Assembly: GCF_002295115.1 (NCBI RefSeq) | Contig: NZ_NSFV01000003.1 | Span: forward strand, 1 to 64,000 | Source of the DNA: Mesorhizobium sp. WSM4311 | GTDB lineage: Bacteria; Pseudomonadota; Alphaproteobacteria; Rhizobiales; Rhizobiaceae | DNA length: 64,000 bases | Direction of reading: 5' to 3' | Part shown: positions 46,145 to 55,978 of the stretch, piece by piece | Layout of the letters: every line of letters begins with the position of its first letter | How positions within the stretch are numbered: position 1 is the first letter of the stretch | Made by a program: the position numbers and the translations under genes | The notes under the pieces: generated by a model | The model's input: only the letters and a program-made list of their open reading frames with translations | Databases searched by the model: none | Told to the model about the DNA's origin: nothing

Positions 46145-47205
46145 CCGCGCCTCTGGTCGACATCCGCGCCGTCTCGCACCGTTTCGGGCAGCTGGCCGTG
46201 CTGAAGAACGTGTCGCTGCGGATCGAGCCCGGCAGCTACACCATCCTGCTTGGGCCATCGGGCTCGGGCAAGACGACGCTGTTGTCCATTCTGGGCGGCT
46301 TCGTCATGCCCAGCGAAGGCAAGGTGTTCATTCGCGGCGAGGATTGCACCGCGGTGCCGCCGGCCAGGCGCCCGACAACGACCGTGTTCCAGGACTATGC
46401 GCTGTTCCCGCATATGAGCGTCGGCGGCAATGTCGGCTTTGGGCTGCGCATGCAGGGCGTCGACGGCACGACGCGGGCCGCAAAGGCGCGCGAGGCGCTG
46501 GCGCTGGTTGGGCTGGCCTCCGCCTTCGACAAGAAGCCGCACCAGCTCTCCGGCGGCCAGCGGCAGCGCGTGGCGCTGGCGCGGGCGCTGGTCATCGAGC
46601 CGGCGGTGCTGCTGCTCGACGAGCCGCTCGGCGCGCTTGATCTGAAATTGCGCCGGCAGATGCAGGACGAGTTGAAGGCGATCCAGAAGCGCGTCGGCAC
46701 CGCCTTCATCCATGTCACGCACGACCAGGAAGAAGCGATGGCGCTGGCCGACCATTGCGTGGTGATGAATGACGGCCGCATCGAGGACGAAGGGCCGCCC
46801 GAGCGCGTCTATGCCAGGCCGGCGACGCGTTTTTCGGCGACCTTCATGGGCGAAAGCACGATCCTTGCCGGCAAGGTCACGGAAGCCGGGGACAGGACAA
46901 GCACCGTCTCGACGCCGGCCGGCCCGGTTTTGGTGCGCAGCGCCTTGCCCGTGGGCTCAGCCGTTGCACTGGCCATCCGGCCGGAGCATCTCATGCTCGG
47001 CGGAGCCGCCGGCACCGCAAGCCTCGGCATGGCGAAAGTGAGCGATGTCGTCTTCCAGGGCAGTTTCAAGCGCGTGCTTGCCGCCTCCGTCGAAGACCCC
47101 TCGCTGCAGTTCATCGCCAAGCTGCCGGCGACCGCCACCCTCCAATCCGGCGACACGGTTGCCGTTTCGTGCGATACCGACCAGATCATCGTCTTGGCGG
47201 ACTGA
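46141..47205 (+). CDS. Polyamine-type ABC transporter ATP-binding protein
   Basis: This PotA-like ATPase is 354 aa. Walker A is GPSGSGKTT, the Q-loop VFQDYALFPHMSV, the signature LSGGQRQRVALARAL and Walker B LLLDEPLGALD, followed by the switch His in IHVTHDQEEAM. A C-terminal TOBE-like domain (about 270-354) is present with AIRPEHLML. It energises the two permeases. Confidence 0.94.
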   Translation: MTAPLVDIRAVSHRFGQLAVLKNVSLRIEPGSYTILLGPSGSGKTTLLSILGGFVMPSEGKVFIRGEDCTAVPPARRPTTTVFQDYALFPHMSVGGNVGFGLRMQGVDGTTRAAKAREALALVGLASAFDKKPHQLSGGQRQRVALARALVIEPAVLLLDEPLGALDLKLRRQMQDELKAIQKRVGTAFIHVTHDQEEAMALADHCVVMNDGRIEDEGPPERVYARPATRFSATFMGESTILAGKVTEAGDRTSTVSTPAGPVLVRSALPVGSAVALAIRPEHLMLGGAAGTASLGMAKVSDVVFQGSFKRVLAASVEDPSLQFIAKLPATATLQSGDTVAVSCDTDQIIVLAD

Positions 47206-47206
47206 A

Positions 47207-47962
47207 ATGGGATCTCTTCCGGTCATCGACGCACCAGACTGGTACGAGACCATCCGCATGGCCGACGGCGTCACGCTGATCCATGAGCCATGGATCAAAC
47301 CGTTCTTCCGCTGCAACATCTGGCATGTGCGCGGCCGCGACCGTGACCTTCTGTTCGACACCGGCCTCGGCCATTTCAGCCTGCGCACACATGTGCGGCT
47401 GGTCACGGAACGCAAGCTGACCTGCGTCGCCAGCCATACGCATTTCGACCATATTGGCTGCCATCACGAATTTCCCGACCGCTGCGTGCACCGGGCCGAA
47501 GCAAAAATCCTCGCCGATCCACGCAACGAATGGACGGTGGCTGACCGCTATGCGACCGACGATATGTTCGATGGATTGCCGCAGGGCTGGGAGTCGTCCC
47601 GCTACCGGATCCAGCCTGCCCCGGCCGATCGTCTGCTCGAACATGGCGACATCGTCGATCTCGGCGACCGCGCCTTCGAGGTGATCCACACACCGGGCCA
47701 TTCACCCGGAGGCATCGCGCTCTACGAGAAGAAGACCGGCGTCCTCCTGTCTGGCGACATCATCTATGACGGCCCGCTGATCGACGACGTCTATCACTCG
47801 GATATTCCAGACTACATGGCGACGCTGCTCGCCATGCGCGAGCTCGACGTCTCGGTCGTGCATGGCGGCCATTTCCCGAGCTTCGGCAAGGTGCGCTACC
47901 GCCAGCTGATCGACGAGTATCTGGCGCAGAAACGCCAAGCCGGCTGCCATCTGCGGCCCTGA
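47207..47962 (+). CDS. Metallo-beta-lactamase-fold hydrolase
   Basis: The start at MGSLPVIDAPDWYETIRMAD (ATG 47207) gives 251 aa, one base after the ATPase stop. The metal motif SHTHFDHIG is at 76-84, with further ligands likely in HTPGHSPGG and LSGDIIYDG and a His in VVHGGHFPS. Such enzymes hydrolyse esters, lactones, thioesters or amides. Its place at the end of the transporter operon suggests it acts on the imported compound. The frame from 47045 is a shadow plus this gene. Confidence 0.87.
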   Translation: MGSLPVIDAPDWYETIRMADGVTLIHEPWIKPFFRCNIWHVRGRDRDLLFDTGLGHFSLRTHVRLVTERKLTCVASHTHFDHIGCHHEFPDRCVHRAEAKILADPRNEWTVADRYATDDMFDGLPQGWESSRYRIQPAPADRLLEHGDIVDLGDRAFEVIHTPGHSPGGIALYEKKTGVLLSGDIIYDGPLIDDVYHSDIPDYMATLLAMRELDVSVVHGGHFPSFGKVRYRQLIDEYLAQKRQAGCHLRP

Positions 47963-47968
47963 GAACAG

Positions 47969-48670
47969 CTACGGCATCAATTCGAAATGCCGCGGAAATG
48001 CCTGATGCAACAGGAGCAGCATGGTCTTGCGCAGCACATTGGTGTCGCGGCTCGAAGGGTTCAGATGATCCCAGTACCATGCGCCGTGAACCAGATAATT
48101 CAGGCTCTCCGACAAGGTGTCGATGTCGACGCCGGTGTAGCCGCCGCTGCGCGAAATCTCGATGAGCAGTTCGCGCGCTTCGGCGGTGTAGGCGAGATCG
48201 CTCGGCAGGCCGATCTCATTGTAGATCTGCATGCTCTTGCGGTCGCTTGAGAACACGACAAAGACCGACACCCATTTGGGATGCTGCCGGGCGAAACGCT
48301 GCGCACAATCGACGGCGCCCAGCAGCCTTTCGACCGGCGACAGGCCGGGCGCCCGCACCAGGCTGATCCACAGCGCATCATACTGGTCGCTGAGATACTG
48401 AAGCACGGCCCGGAACAGGTTTTCCTTGCTGCGAAAATGAAAGACGACCAGCGCGTTGGACGAGCCGACATGTTCGGCGATGCGCTGCATGGTGAGGCTC
48501 GCAAGGCCCTCCTCCGCGATGAGCTCGATGGTGGCGTCGATGATGCGCTGCACGCTGGCTTCGCCGCGCTCGCGCCGGCGGTCCTTGGGCGGCGCGGCAT
48601 CGTTTGCCGCGCCCTTGGTCGTCGCGAGCTTGCGTTTCTCCGGCTTTGCGGTTGCCTTGCGTTGCGCCAT
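47969..48670 (-). CDS. TetR-family regulator downstream of the amidase
   Basis: The start at MAQRKATAKPEKRKLATTKG (ATG 48668-48670) gives 233 aa; MGPKGLTK (48694) is an alternative. A basic tail precedes the HTH, with IAEEGLASLTMQRIAEHVGS and the recognition helix SNALVVFHFRSKENLF. The C-terminal domain resembles BetI-like regulators. It is convergent with the MBL gene (6 bp apart) and lies 88 bp after the amidase in the same direction, so it may be the last gene of the SBP-amidase operon. Confidence 0.87.
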   Translation of the reverse strand: MAQRKATAKPEKRKLATTKGAANDAAPPKDRRRERGEASVQRIIDATIELIAEEGLASLTMQRIAEHVGSSNALVVFHFRSKENLFRAVLQYLSDQYDALWISLVRAPGLSPVERLLGAVDCAQRFARQHPKWVSVFVVFSSDRKSMQIYNEIGLPSDLAYTAEARELLIEISRSGGYTGVDIDTLSESLNYLVHGAWYWDHLNPSSRDTNVLRKTMLLLLHQAFPRHFELMP

Positions 48671-48758
48671 TTTCGTCAGGCCTTTCGGACCCATGGCGGA
48701 GATATCCCGCCACATAGATTGCCTTGCCATATGGCACGCCGGCTCATCGCGAAATCGC

Positions 48759-50186
48759 TCAGAGCGATGGGCGCGTCCCGGTGCTCCCATACCATTGCCC
48801 CCGGGCCGTTTCATAGGCCAATCCGGCCCGGAAGACATCGGCATCGCTATAGGTGCGGCCGACGATCTGGATGCCTGTCGGCACGCCGCTTGCGGCGTGG
48901 CCCGACGGTATGGACAGAACAGGGCAACGGCTCAGCATGTTGAACGGCGTCGTCATCACCCAGCCCAGCGAAGGGTTCACCTCCCTGCCGTTGATTTCGA
49001 CCGTGTCCCTGGTCTGGTCGAACTCCGCCGGCACCGCGGGCAGCGCGTTTGTCGGGCAGATCAGCACATCGTGGGTCTCCAGCAGCGGGCCGAGCGTCTG
49101 GTACATCCTGGCCGCCACGTCCAGCGTCGCGACGAAGTCGGTGGCCTTGGACTTTTGCCCGTCCTCGGCAAACCGCCGGGCATAGCTGGTCATGTCGCTG
49201 GCGTGCTCGGCAAGCAGTTGCGACAGCGACGCGCCGAACAGGTGCTCGAGATAGGCCATCCCGGCCTTGAGCACCCCGTCGTCCCAGCCAAGATCGACTT
49301 CCTCGACCGTCGCGCCGAGCGAACGGAACACATCGCAGGCGGCGAGCGTATTCTTGCGCACGTCGGGGTCGACCTCGAAGGAACCGAGATCCATGGAAAA
49401 GGCTATTCTCCAGCCTTTGATCGGCTTGTAGTCGAGCGGTAGGCGCAGCTTGGGGCGCAGCGTGGCGATGTCGAGCGGGCTCGGTCCGGCCATGACGTTC
49501 TGCAGCAGGATGGCATCCCTGACATTTCGCGCCAGCGGCCCGGTGTGGCAGTAGAAATCGAGGTTGAAGGGCGGCTCGTCGGGATTGCGACCGTAAGGCG
49601 GCTTGTAGCCGACGAGACCGCAGGCCGAGGCCGGAATGCGGATCGATCCGGCAATGTCCGAACCGGTGGCGATCGATGATGTTCCGGAAGCGAGCGTTGC
49701 CGCAGCGCCGCCCGAAGAGCCGCCCGGCGTGAAATCGCGATTCCACGGATTGCGCGTCACCCCCCACCGCTTCGACCAGGTGTATCCGGCACAACTGAAT
49801 TCTGGCGTCGCCGTGCGCGCATGCACGATGCCGCCGGCCCTCATGATGCGCTCGTTCATCGTCGAGGTGTGGCCGCCTATGGCGTCCCTGGACAGCAGCG
49901 AGCCATGCGAGGTCGGCTTGCCCTTGATGTAGCTCTCATCCTTGATGCCGATCGGCAGGCCTTCCAGCGCGCCGGTCCTGGCGCCCCTGGCGTATTTCGC
50001 CTCGGCCCGGGCGGCCAGCTTCATCGCTTCCTCGAAATGCGTGAAGGTGAAGCAGTTGATCGCCGATCTGGTGGCTTCGGCGCGGCGAATGGTAGCCTGC
50101 ATCAGTTCGACGGGCGAGAGGTTCTTTGCCTTGAACAGCCGCAGCGCCTCGTGGGCCGGCATGTAGCAGAGGTCGAGATCGGACAT
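48759..50186 (-). CDS. Amidase (amidase-signature family)
   Basis: This 475-aa hydrolase has the Ser-cisSer-Lys triad: Lys82 in PIGIKDES, Ser157 in TPGGSSGG and the nucleophile Ser181 in GSDIAGSIRIP. The usual family motif has Gly where this one has Ala180. ATG at 50184-50186 with a GGGAG ribosome-binding site. It follows the second binding protein by 96 bp, so the imported substrate may be an amide that it cleaves. Confidence 0.93.
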   Translation of the reverse strand: MSDLDLCYMPAHEALRLFKAKNLSPVELMQATIRRAEATRSAINCFTFTHFEEAMKLAARAEAKYARGARTGALEGLPIGIKDESYIKGKPTSHGSLLSRDAIGGHTSTMNERIMRAGGIVHARTATPEFSCAGYTWSKRWGVTRNPWNRDFTPGGSSGGAAATLASGTSSIATGSDIAGSIRIPASACGLVGYKPPYGRNPDEPPFNLDFYCHTGPLARNVRDAILLQNVMAGPSPLDIATLRPKLRLPLDYKPIKGWRIAFSMDLGSFEVDPDVRKNTLAACDVFRSLGATVEEVDLGWDDGVLKAGMAYLEHLFGASLSQLLAEHASDMTSYARRFAEDGQKSKATDFVATLDVAARMYQTLGPLLETHDVLICPTNALPAVPAEFDQTRDTVEINGREVNPSLGWVMTTPFNMLSRCPVLSIPSGHAASGVPTGIQIVGRTYSDADVFRAGLAYETARGQWYGSTGTRPSL

Positions 50187-50282
50187 CGGAAATCTCCCGC
50201 GATCGCGAGACCGCTCCTGGCATGAAGGGTGCCGGACCGCGGGTCGCGGCCCGGTGACTGTGGTTGGGTTGGTCCGGCGACG

Positions 50283-51317
50283 CTATTTCTGGAGGTCGGT
50301 CCAGATCTTCGTGTAGAGCGCCTGCACATCCGATGGACAGGCCGGCATGAACTGACCCTTGGCGGCAAATTCAGCCGGAACGTCCACTTCCGGCGCCGTC
50401 TTCATGTCGTCCGGCATGAAAGCCTCGGAGCCCTTGATGGCGTTGGCGTAGCGGGCGAAAGCCGAGATCATCGCGGCGTTCTTCGGGTCCATGATGAAAT
50501 TCTGGAACAGCTTGGCGTTCTCGACATTCTTGGCGTCCTTGAGGACGGCGACATTGTCCATCCAGATCGGAAAACCTTCCTTGGGATAGCCGTAAACGAT
50601 CTTGTCGTTCTGCAGCCGCTCGCGCAGCGATATGCCGTTCCAGTTGACGCCGGCGGCGATGTCGCCCCGGCCCAGGCCGTCGACGGCCGCGTAGTCGAGC
50701 GAAAGCCATTTCGCCTTCGCCTCGACCAGCTTGTCGTGCACCTTCTTCAGCACCTGCATGTCGTTGGTGCAATATTTGCCGCCCTCATAGGCGATGGCGA
50801 GGAACATGATGTCCCCCATTTCGGGCACGACATTGATCTTGCCGACAAGCTCCGGCGGCGGGTCGAGGAAGATCGCCGAGGTGTTCGGATCGCCGGAATA
50901 GACCGACTTGTTCACCGAAATGCCTGTCGTGCCCCACTGCCACGGAACCGTGTATTTGCGGCCCGGATCGAAGGGAACATCGACCCATCGCGGATCGACA
51001 TTCTTGAAATTCTCCATCTTGTTGGGGTCGGTCTCCAGGAGCAGACCTTCGCTGATCCAGACCGGCACGACGCTGGCCGACGGCACGACGATGTCATAGC
51101 CGGACGCGCCCTGGCGGACCTTGGCCAATGCGGTGTCGTTGGAATCATAGTCGGTGACGGTGACCTTGACCTTGTAGGTCTCCTCGAACTTCTTGATGAG
51201 GTCCGGGCTGGTGTAGTTGCCCCAATTGTAGATGTTGAGTTCGCCATCGGCGCGGGCAACGCCGGCTGCGGCGAGCAGCGAAAGCCCGACGGCCGCCGCG
51301 GTCAGTTTCCAGTTCAT
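50283..51317 (-). CDS. Polyamine-type ABC transporter substrate-binding protein 2
   Basis: The start at [20 protein letters not shown] (ATG 51315-51317; GGGAGC ribosome-binding site) gives 344 aa with a signal peptide ending near ARADGE. The mature start [20 protein letters not shown] is the PotD/PotF signature. No permease or ATPase lies beside it; it probably shares the transporter encoded at 44443-47205. The frame extension of 53 residues comes from promoter DNA. Confidence 0.92.
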   Translation of the reverse strand: MNWKLTAAAVGLSLLAAAGVARADGELNIYNWGNYTSPDLIKKFEETYKVKVTVTDYDSNDTALAKVRQGASGYDIVVPSASVVPVWISEGLLLETDPNKMENFKNVDPRWVDVPFDPGRKYTVPWQWGTTGISVNKSVYSGDPNTSAIFLDPPPELVGKINVVPEMGDIMFLAIAYEGGKYCTNDMQVLKKVHDKLVEAKAKWLSLDYAAVDGLGRGDIAAGVNWNGISLRERLQNDKIVYGYPKEGFPIWMDNVAVLKDAKNVENAKLFQNFIMDPKNAAMISAFARYANAIKGSEAFMPDDMKTAPEVDVPAEFAAKGQFMPACPSDVQALYTKIWTDLQK

Positions 51318-51648
51318 GCTAGTGCTCCCATTTTTGGGACCGGCTGCGTCGCCGCCTCGGTCCGTCTCCTGCTGATGAACAAGCGTGGCTGTGCCCTTCG
51401 GCCCCAGGCGGGCCGGCTGGCTGTCAAAATATTCCCCTTTTCGCGACCATTCACCGGCGGATGCCCAGCTGGCCAACTTTGGTGGTCTGCGCCAGGATTA
51501 ATTATAACTAACTATACAGTCAATATCTTTTCGCAGAGATCGCCGCGGCTGGCCCAGTTGTCCTGATAACGTAGCAAGCTGCGAGCCGATGGCAGGCGGC
51601 ATGGGTATCTCTTTCGCGCTCGGTACGGGCGCCCGGAGTTTCGGCTTT
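51318..51648. promoter_or_regulatory. Promoter region upstream of substrate-binding protein 2
   Basis: No gene was seen in this 331-bp gap. An AT-rich stretch (51498-51527) contains, on the minus strand, TTGACT (51518-51523) and a TATAGTTAGTTATAA segment, which could combine a promoter with a regulator site. The -10 box cannot be fixed by eye. Confidence 0.35.
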
Positions 51649-52620
51649 TCAGGCGCTTGCCGCCGATCTGTCCCTAGTCACAATCCGTCGCCGGTACCAC
51701 TCGAAGGTGCGCCGGATCCCTTCCTCGTAGCTGGTCGTCGCCTCCCATCCAGGAAGAACCTGCCTTGCCAGGGTCAAGTCCGGGCAGCGGTTTGTCGGAT
51801 CCTGCGGAATTGGCGCATGGTGTTCGATGCGGCTGCCCTGAACAAGCGAGCAGACGAATTTCGCGATACCGAGAACCGAGACCTCGCGATTGTTGCCGAT
51901 GTTCAGGGGTCCCCGGTATGTGATGCTGTCGCGCCAAAAGAAACGCTCCAGGCCGTCGACGATATCGTCCACATACCCCCAACTGCGCGATTGGGAGCCG
52001 TCGCCATGGACAGTCAGGATTCCCGTGGTCAGGGCCTGGCAGACAAAATTCGAAACCGCGCGGCCGTCATCGATGCGCGTTCGCGGCCCATAGGTGTTGA
52101 ACAGCCTGACGACGCGCACATCGAGCCCGCTGACACGTTGCTCCTCGAAAAGCAGCGCCTCCGTGCAGCGCTTGCTCTCGTCATAGGAGGACCTTGGCCC
52201 GGTGCAGTCCACGGATCCCCGGTAGCTCTCCGGTTGCGGCGACATCAGGGGATCGCCATAGACCTCCGAGGTCGAGGCGAAGCAGAAGCGACCGCCGGGC
52301 CTGAGCAGCGACAGGAGATTGAGCGCGCCGCCTATATTGGCTTTGATCGTGCGCGCCGGCTCGCGCATGTACCATACGGGCGAAGCCGGTGACGCCAGAT
52401 GGATGATCTCATCGAAATGCTGGCTGGTCGTGAAGGTCTCGGCATCAGCAATCCGCAGGCTGAGCCGCGGGTCCGAGACATGGGCAATGTTGTCGCGCGA
52501 TCCGGTCCACAGATTGTCGACGACGACCAGCGTTTCCAGATCGTCACGCCGCAGCAGACGATCGACAAGATGGGAGCCAAGAAAGCCGCAGCCACCAGAA
52601 ACCAACACGCTGCGCGGCAT
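51649..52620 (-). CDS. NAD-dependent epimerase/dehydratase, UDP-glucuronate decarboxylase-like
   Basis: This extended SDR of 323 aa starts MPRSVLVSGGCGFLGSHLVD. The NAD motif is GGCGFLGSH, the active-site pair is Tyr/Lys in SSYDESKR, and Ser/Thr lies in ASTSEVYGDP. The pattern RLFNTYGPR and the sugar-binding region resemble UDP-xylose synthases or dTDP-glucose dehydratases. It would supply a nucleotide sugar, and lies about 7 kb from the glycan-type cluster. The exact sugar is unknown. Confidence 0.87.
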   Translation of the reverse strand: MPRSVLVSGGCGFLGSHLVDRLLRRDDLETLVVVDNLWTGSRDNIAHVSDPRLSLRIADAETFTTSQHFDEIIHLASPASPVWYMREPARTIKANIGGALNLLSLLRPGGRFCFASTSEVYGDPLMSPQPESYRGSVDCTGPRSSYDESKRCTEALLFEEQRVSGLDVRVVRLFNTYGPRTRIDDGRAVSNFVCQALTTGILTVHGDGSQSRSWGYVDDIVDGLERFFWRDSITYRGPLNIGNNREVSVLGIAKFVCSLVQGSRIEHHAPIPQDPTNRCPDLTLARQVLPGWEATTSYEEGIRRTFEWYRRRIVTRDRSAASA

Positions 52621-53368
52621 GCGCGCTCCCCTTTAGAAACACGGCCGGTCAACCCGCCGCAACGCTTGTTTTCCAGAACGACACGGTCCTATCCGGATAC
52701 GACACGTCTTCTACCAGTGCTTTCGTCGATGCCGCAATTGCAACGATCAAACTTGCGCCAGCCAGGGCTCCGGTCGCCCAGGCATGAAACTGTCGCTAGG
52801 GATGGGCCGAGCGTCGGCGGTATCTACGGACGAGTGGCGTATTCCGGCGACCTACAGTGCCCGTTGCGGGCAAGGCATTCCGGCGGCATCGCCGCAGCGC
52901 GACGCTGTCGGCAGCGGTCTCATGCTCATATTTTCCGACTGGCGCACAAGCTCGGCGAAGACCAGCGCGAAGCTACCCAGCATGAGAAAGACGATGATCA
53001 GGCGTGCTACCGGCAATATGTCGGCCTCGTCTGGCTGGTGCGTGTCCCCGGAGGAGGAATGCGCACAAATCAAAACTGCCGCAGCGTCCTTTTGGCATCC
53101 GAAGGATAGAGCGGTGCTGCGGGCGCCCCCACGCCATTCATGCCGGCTAACATGATCGTTCCGCCTTTACGAGACTTTAAGCCCCGCCTTAACCATCACA
53201 ATCGCTCGCGCCCTGTCATGAAGCGCGATCCGCAGGTTCTGTCGATGCTCGCGCGGCATGCCTAGCGTGCCGGCGCAACGGCTCTCTTTGCAGACCTGCC
53301 CGCCCCGTGCTACCCCGGCCCGGGCGCGGCCAGACCTGCCGGCGCCAATCGGTCGCGATCGGGGAGCC
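52621..53368. other. 748-bp region without a firm gene
   Basis: No confident gene was found. A minus-strand frame at 52852-53073 (TTG start) encodes a single hydrophobic helix (VARLIIVFLMLGSFALVFAE) followed by RQSENMSM. Another short minus-strand frame ending near 52650 encodes ALAGASLIVAIAASTKALVE. Both could be small membrane proteins with weak starts, or decayed remains. The last part should hold the nadK promoter. Confidence 0.3.
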
Positions 53369-54142
53369 ATGAGCACAGCCGCCAACAGCATCGCCTTCGT
53401 CTCGTCCGACACAGCAGACGCCAAGGCGGCGCTGGAAAGTCTGTCGGCACGCTATGGCCAGTGTCCGGTCGCCGAGGCCGCGGTCGTGGTGGCCCTGGGC
53501 GGCGACGGCTTCCTGCTGCAGACCTTGCGCGACACGATGGGAACGGGAAAGAAGGTCTACGGCATGAACCGTGGCACCATCGGGTTCCTGATGAATGAGT
53601 ACCGTTCCGGAGGGCTCACCGAGCGTATCGCGGCCGCGGTCGCCGAAACCATCCGGCCGCTGGAAATGCTGGCCGTCACCTCGGAAGGCGAAACCGTCTC
53701 GGCGCTGGCGATCAACGAGGTTGCGCTGTGGCGCCAATCCTACCAGACGGCCAAGATCCGCATCAGCGTCGATGACCAGATACGGCTCGAGGAACTCAGC
53801 TGCGATGGCGTCATGATCGCGACGCCGGCGGGATCCACCGCCTACAATCTTTCAGCGCATGGCCCGATCCTGCCGCTCGACGCACCGCTCCTGGCACTGA
53901 CGCCGGTCAGCCCGTTTCGCCCGCGCCGCTGGCGGGGCGCATTGCTCTCCAACAAGGCGACCGTGCGCTTCGATATTCTGGAGCCGGAAAAGCGGCCGGT
54001 AAACGCCGCGGCGGACCACACGGAGGTCAAGGCGGTGACCTCGGTAACGGTGCGGGAGTCGCCGGCGGCGACCGCAACCTTGCTGTTCGACCCCAATCAC
54101 TCCTGGAACGAGCGCATCCTTGCCGAGCAGTTCCGTTACTGA
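53369..54142 (+). CDS. nadK: NAD kinase
   Basis: This enzyme phosphorylates NAD to NADP. The start at [20 protein letters not shown] (ATG 53369, GGGGAG ribosome-binding site) gives 257 aa, usual for rhizobia; a 37-residue frame extension is rejected. The GGDGF motif is at 44-48, [12 protein letters not shown] follows, and the second diagnostic region [18 protein letters not shown] is intact. It is monocistronic or cotranscribed with the helicase 190 bp downstream. Confidence 0.95.
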   Translation: MSTAANSIAFVSSDTADAKAALESLSARYGQCPVAEAAVVVALGGDGFLLQTLRDTMGTGKKVYGMNRGTIGFLMNEYRSGGLTERIAAAVAETIRPLEMLAVTSEGETVSALAINEVALWRQSYQTAKIRISVDDQIRLEELSCDGVMIATPAGSTAYNLSAHGPILPLDAPLLALTPVSPFRPRRWRGALLSNKATVRFDILEPEKRPVNAAADHTEVKAVTSVTVRESPAATATLLFDPNHSWNERILAEQFRY

Positions 54143-54334
54143 GCCGACACAGAGACAAGCGGCCGGATTAAGCATCGCGATTAAGGTTACAGCTTCACAA
54201 TCGCGCCAATCCCGCCCGTTTCTGTTGACAAATCGCGGACTTGCGCCTAATCGCAATGCCAATCTTGCAAGCGCGTGGCGCTTGCCGCGACGAATAACGT
54301 TGCGCCTCCCCGAACCAGCCAAAGACAACAACAC

Positions 54335-55927
54335 TTGTCCTCAGACACCACGATCGCTCAAGAAGCGTTGACCTTTTCAGACCTCGGCCTGTCGCCGAAG
54401 GTGCTTTCCGCAGTTACCGATGCCGGCTACACGCAGCCGACACCGATCCAGGCCGGGGCCATCCCGCACGCCTTGCTCGGCAAGGACGTGCTGGGCATAG
54501 CCCAGACCGGCACCGGCAAGACGGCCTCCTTCGTGCTGCCGATGCTGACCCGGCTGGAAAAGGGCCGCGCCCGCGCCCGTATGCCGCGCACGCTGATTCT
54601 CGAACCGACGCGCGAGCTTGCCGCGCAGGTCGAGGAAAACTTCGTCAAATACGGCAAGAATCACAAGCTCAACATCGCGCTTCTGATCGGCGGCGTGTCG
54701 TTCGACGAGCAGGACAAGAAGCTGGAGCGCGGCGCCGACGTGCTGATCGCGACGCCTGGCCGTCTGCTCGACCATCGCGAACGCGGCAAGCTTCTGCTCA
54801 ACGGCGTCGAGATCCTCGTCATCGACGAGGCCGACCGGATGCTCGACATGGGCTTCATTCCCGATATCGAACGCATCTGCGAGATGATCCCGTTCACCCG
54901 GCAGACGCTGTTCTTCTCGGCGACCATGCCGCCGGAAATCACCAAGCTGACGGAAAAGTTTCTGCACGCGCCCGTGCGTGTCGAGGTTTCGAAGGCCGCG
55001 TCGGCCGCCACCAACATCACACAGCGGCTGGTCAAATCAGGCTCGAAGCCCTGGGACAAGCGCGAGACGTTGCGCAACCTCATCAAGGCCGAAGACGCTG
55101 AGTTGAAGAACGCCATCATCTTCTGCAACCGCAAGGTCGAAGTGTCGGAGCTGTTCCGCTCGCTGCTGAAGCATGATTTCGATGCCGGCGCCCTGCATGG
55201 CGACATGGACCAGCGCGCGCGCATGCAGATGCTGGCCAATTTCCGTGACGGCAAGCTGCGCTACCTCGTGGCATCGGACGTCGCCGCGCGCGGCCTCGAC
55301 ATCCCCGATGTCAGCCATGTCTTCAATTACGATGTGCCGATCCATGCCGAGGACTATGTCCACCGCATCGGCCGTACCGGCCGCGCCGGTCGCTCCGGCA
55401 AGTCCTTCACCATCGCGACGAAGTCCGACACCAAATATATCGACGCCATCGAACGGCTGATCGGCAACAAGATCGAATGGCATGACGGTGACCTGTCGAC
55501 GGTCGTGGCCAGCGAAGGCGGCGAGGACGACGCTCCGCGCCGTGGCAAAGGCGCGCCGCGCCGCGCCGGCCGCAAGGACGACGATCGCAAGGACAGAGGC
55601 GAGCGCAAGAAGGGCGGCGAACGCCGTGCCAGACACAGCGAGGAAGACGCCTCGACCGTGGTCGCACAGCAAGAACAGCCCGATGTGACTGGGACGGGCG
55701 TCGCCGATATCAGCGAGCGGCGCGCACGCAAGGACGCGATCCGTTCGGAAAACACCGAACGCAAATCCTCCGATCGCAACGAACAGCGCGCACCGGAACG
55801 CGGTGACACCAGGCCGCAGCGAGACAACAGCCGTCCTGCCCGCCATCGCCACCAGGAAGACAACGACACCACCGTTGGCTTCGGCGACGACATGCCTGCC
55901 TTCATGCGCATCGTCGCCAAGGTCTGA
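54335..55927 (+). CDS. DEAD-box ATP-dependent RNA helicase
   Basis: The protein is about 530 aa from a TTG at 54335, or 550 aa from GTG at 54275; neither has a strong ribosome-binding site. Helicase motifs are in order: Q motif TQPTPIQ, AQTGTGKT, PTRELA, TPGR, DEAD (VIDEADRMLDMG), SATMPPE, RGLDIPD and HRIGRTGRAG. A long basic, Arg/Asp/Glu-rich disordered tail (last 140 residues or so) is typical of RhlE-like rhizobial helicases for RNA binding. It acts in RNA remodelling, often cold-related. Confidence 0.93.
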   Translation: MSSDTTIAQEALTFSDLGLSPKVLSAVTDAGYTQPTPIQAGAIPHALLGKDVLGIAQTGTGKTASFVLPMLTRLEKGRARARMPRTLILEPTRELAAQVEENFVKYGKNHKLNIALLIGGVSFDEQDKKLERGADVLIATPGRLLDHRERGKLLLNGVEILVIDEADRMLDMGFIPDIERICEMIPFTRQTLFFSATMPPEITKLTEKFLHAPVRVEVSKAASAATNITQRLVKSGSKPWDKRETLRNLIKAEDAELKNAIIFCNRKVEVSELFRSLLKHDFDAGALHGDMDQRARMQMLANFRDGKLRYLVASDVAARGLDIPDVSHVFNYDVPIHAEDYVHRIGRTGRAGRSGKSFTIATKSDTKYIDAIERLIGNKIEWHDGDLSTVVASEGGEDDAPRRGKGAPRRAGRKDDDRKDRGERKKGGERRARHSEEDASTVVAQQEQPDVTGTGVADISERRARKDAIRSENTERKSSDRNEQRAPERGDTRPQRDNSRPARHRHQEDNDTTVGFGDDMPAFMRIVAKV

Positions 55928-55949
55928 CTGGGCCAAGCCTGAAATAACC

Positions 55950-55978
55950 GCCAAGCGATCGGCAAACGATCACTTGGC
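55950..55978. terminator. Hairpin between convergent helicase and wbqC-like genes
   Basis: GCCAAG.GATCG (55950-55961) pairs with CGATC.CTTGGC (55967-55978), 11 of 12 positions, with a 5-nt loop. It overlaps the last codons of the WbqC-family gene and lies 22 bp after the helicase stop, so it may serve both directions. T-runs are weak. Confidence 0.5.
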
